64,000 bases of DNA from NCBI GenBank assembly GCA_033030425.1, contig JAUFSD010000004.1, positions 1,116,001 to 1,180,000 of the forward strand, written 5' to 3'. Shown here in pieces: positions 63,653 to 64,000 of the stretch. Positions within the stretch are counted from its first letter, which is position 1. Each line of letters opens with the position of its first letter. The DNA is from Verpa conica (taxonomy: Eukaryota > Ascomycota > Pezizomycetes > Pezizales > Morchellaceae). Below the pieces are notes generated by a model, which was given only the letters and a program-made list of their open reading frames with translations, did no database searches and was not told the DNA's origin. A program made the position numbers and the translations under genes.

Positions 63653-64000
63653 ATGGGTCAGAACTCTTCTCAGATTATGGACAACATTGTCTCTGGGTCA
63701 AATTGTTTGCCTACCCCACCCCCCACCCCCCTCCCCGCTCTGATAAGTTATCTAAAGTTTTTGGTTTCTGACTTGTTGCACAGTCGACCGCGATGAGGTG
63801 GACCGACTACGGAAAAGGTTCATGAAGTTGGATAAGGTGTGTCCCTAGTGTTATCCGGCAGTTTTCAGGGGGAAGGCGTCAAAGGTCTCATTGCGGGGTT
63901 ACAATTATGTAGGACAACTCCGGCACCATCGAACGCGAGGAGTTCTTGAGCCTTCCTCAGGTTTCTTCGAACCCACTCGCTACCAGGTAGCCCGAACTTT
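63653..64000 (+). CDS. CNB1: Calcineurin regulatory subunit B, 3' part outside the window
   Basis: Calcium-binding, N-myristoylated partner of calcineurin A. The reading MGQNSSQIMDNIVSGSNFDR begins with the myristoylation site (Gly2). Exons: 63653-63704, 63784-63836 and 63913-63986 are seen before the right edge. The first EF-hand starts as [20 protein letters not shown], with the loop [12 protein letters not shown]. The remaining EF-hands are not in the window. Confidence 0.96.

Overview
The window is nuclear DNA from a filamentous ascomycete, most likely Pezizomycotina. The protein-coding genes are of fungal type (URC1, BUR1, EPL1, Wapl, RIT1, RHB1), introns are short (about 45-110 bases) with GT/AG ends, and intergenic spaces are long with AT-rich, ORF-free blocks. 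An early-diverging lineage such as Pezizomycetes is possible, but that is only an impression from gene spacing and intron density. I found no bacterial operon, CRISPR array, rRNA or convincing tRNA gene.

Layout: a Rab18-like GTPase (partial at the left edge) and ribosomal protein eS1 lie on the minus strand in the first 3.2 kb. A gene-poor stretch to 15.2 kb follows, holding one unrecognised Ser/Pro-rich protein. Next comes a nucleotide-metabolism block: URC1 (minus), ELF1 (plus) and uracil phosphoribosyltransferase (minus). After a 4.4 kb gene-free gap with a MITE-like element come RIT1, the SUMO E1 subunit AOS1, a conserved unknown protein, phosphatase PPT1, a cluster of small inverted-repeat elements, an HSP20 chaperone, the cohesin-release factor Wapl, RHB1 and the CDK9-type kinase BUR1. 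A long AT-rich region follows, then two nuclear or acidic proteins of unknown function, and finally the divergent pair EPL1 / calcineurin B (the latter cut by the right edge).

Most genes are unrelated housekeeping functions. The functional grouping that stands out is URC1 with uracil phosphoribosyltransferase within 5.4 kb: in the URC route, uracil is first ribosylated and Urc1 is needed for its breakdown. The most unusual structural features are a run of very small exons in URC1, a start-codon-only exon in ELF1, a Ser-for-Asn change in the guanine-binding motif of the Rab18-like protein, and at least five short inverted-repeat elements flanked by TA. Three of these elements are packed or nested in 0.83 kb between PPT1 and HSP20.

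Exon boundaries were worked out by hand from reading frames and splice sites and have not been checked against transcripts.
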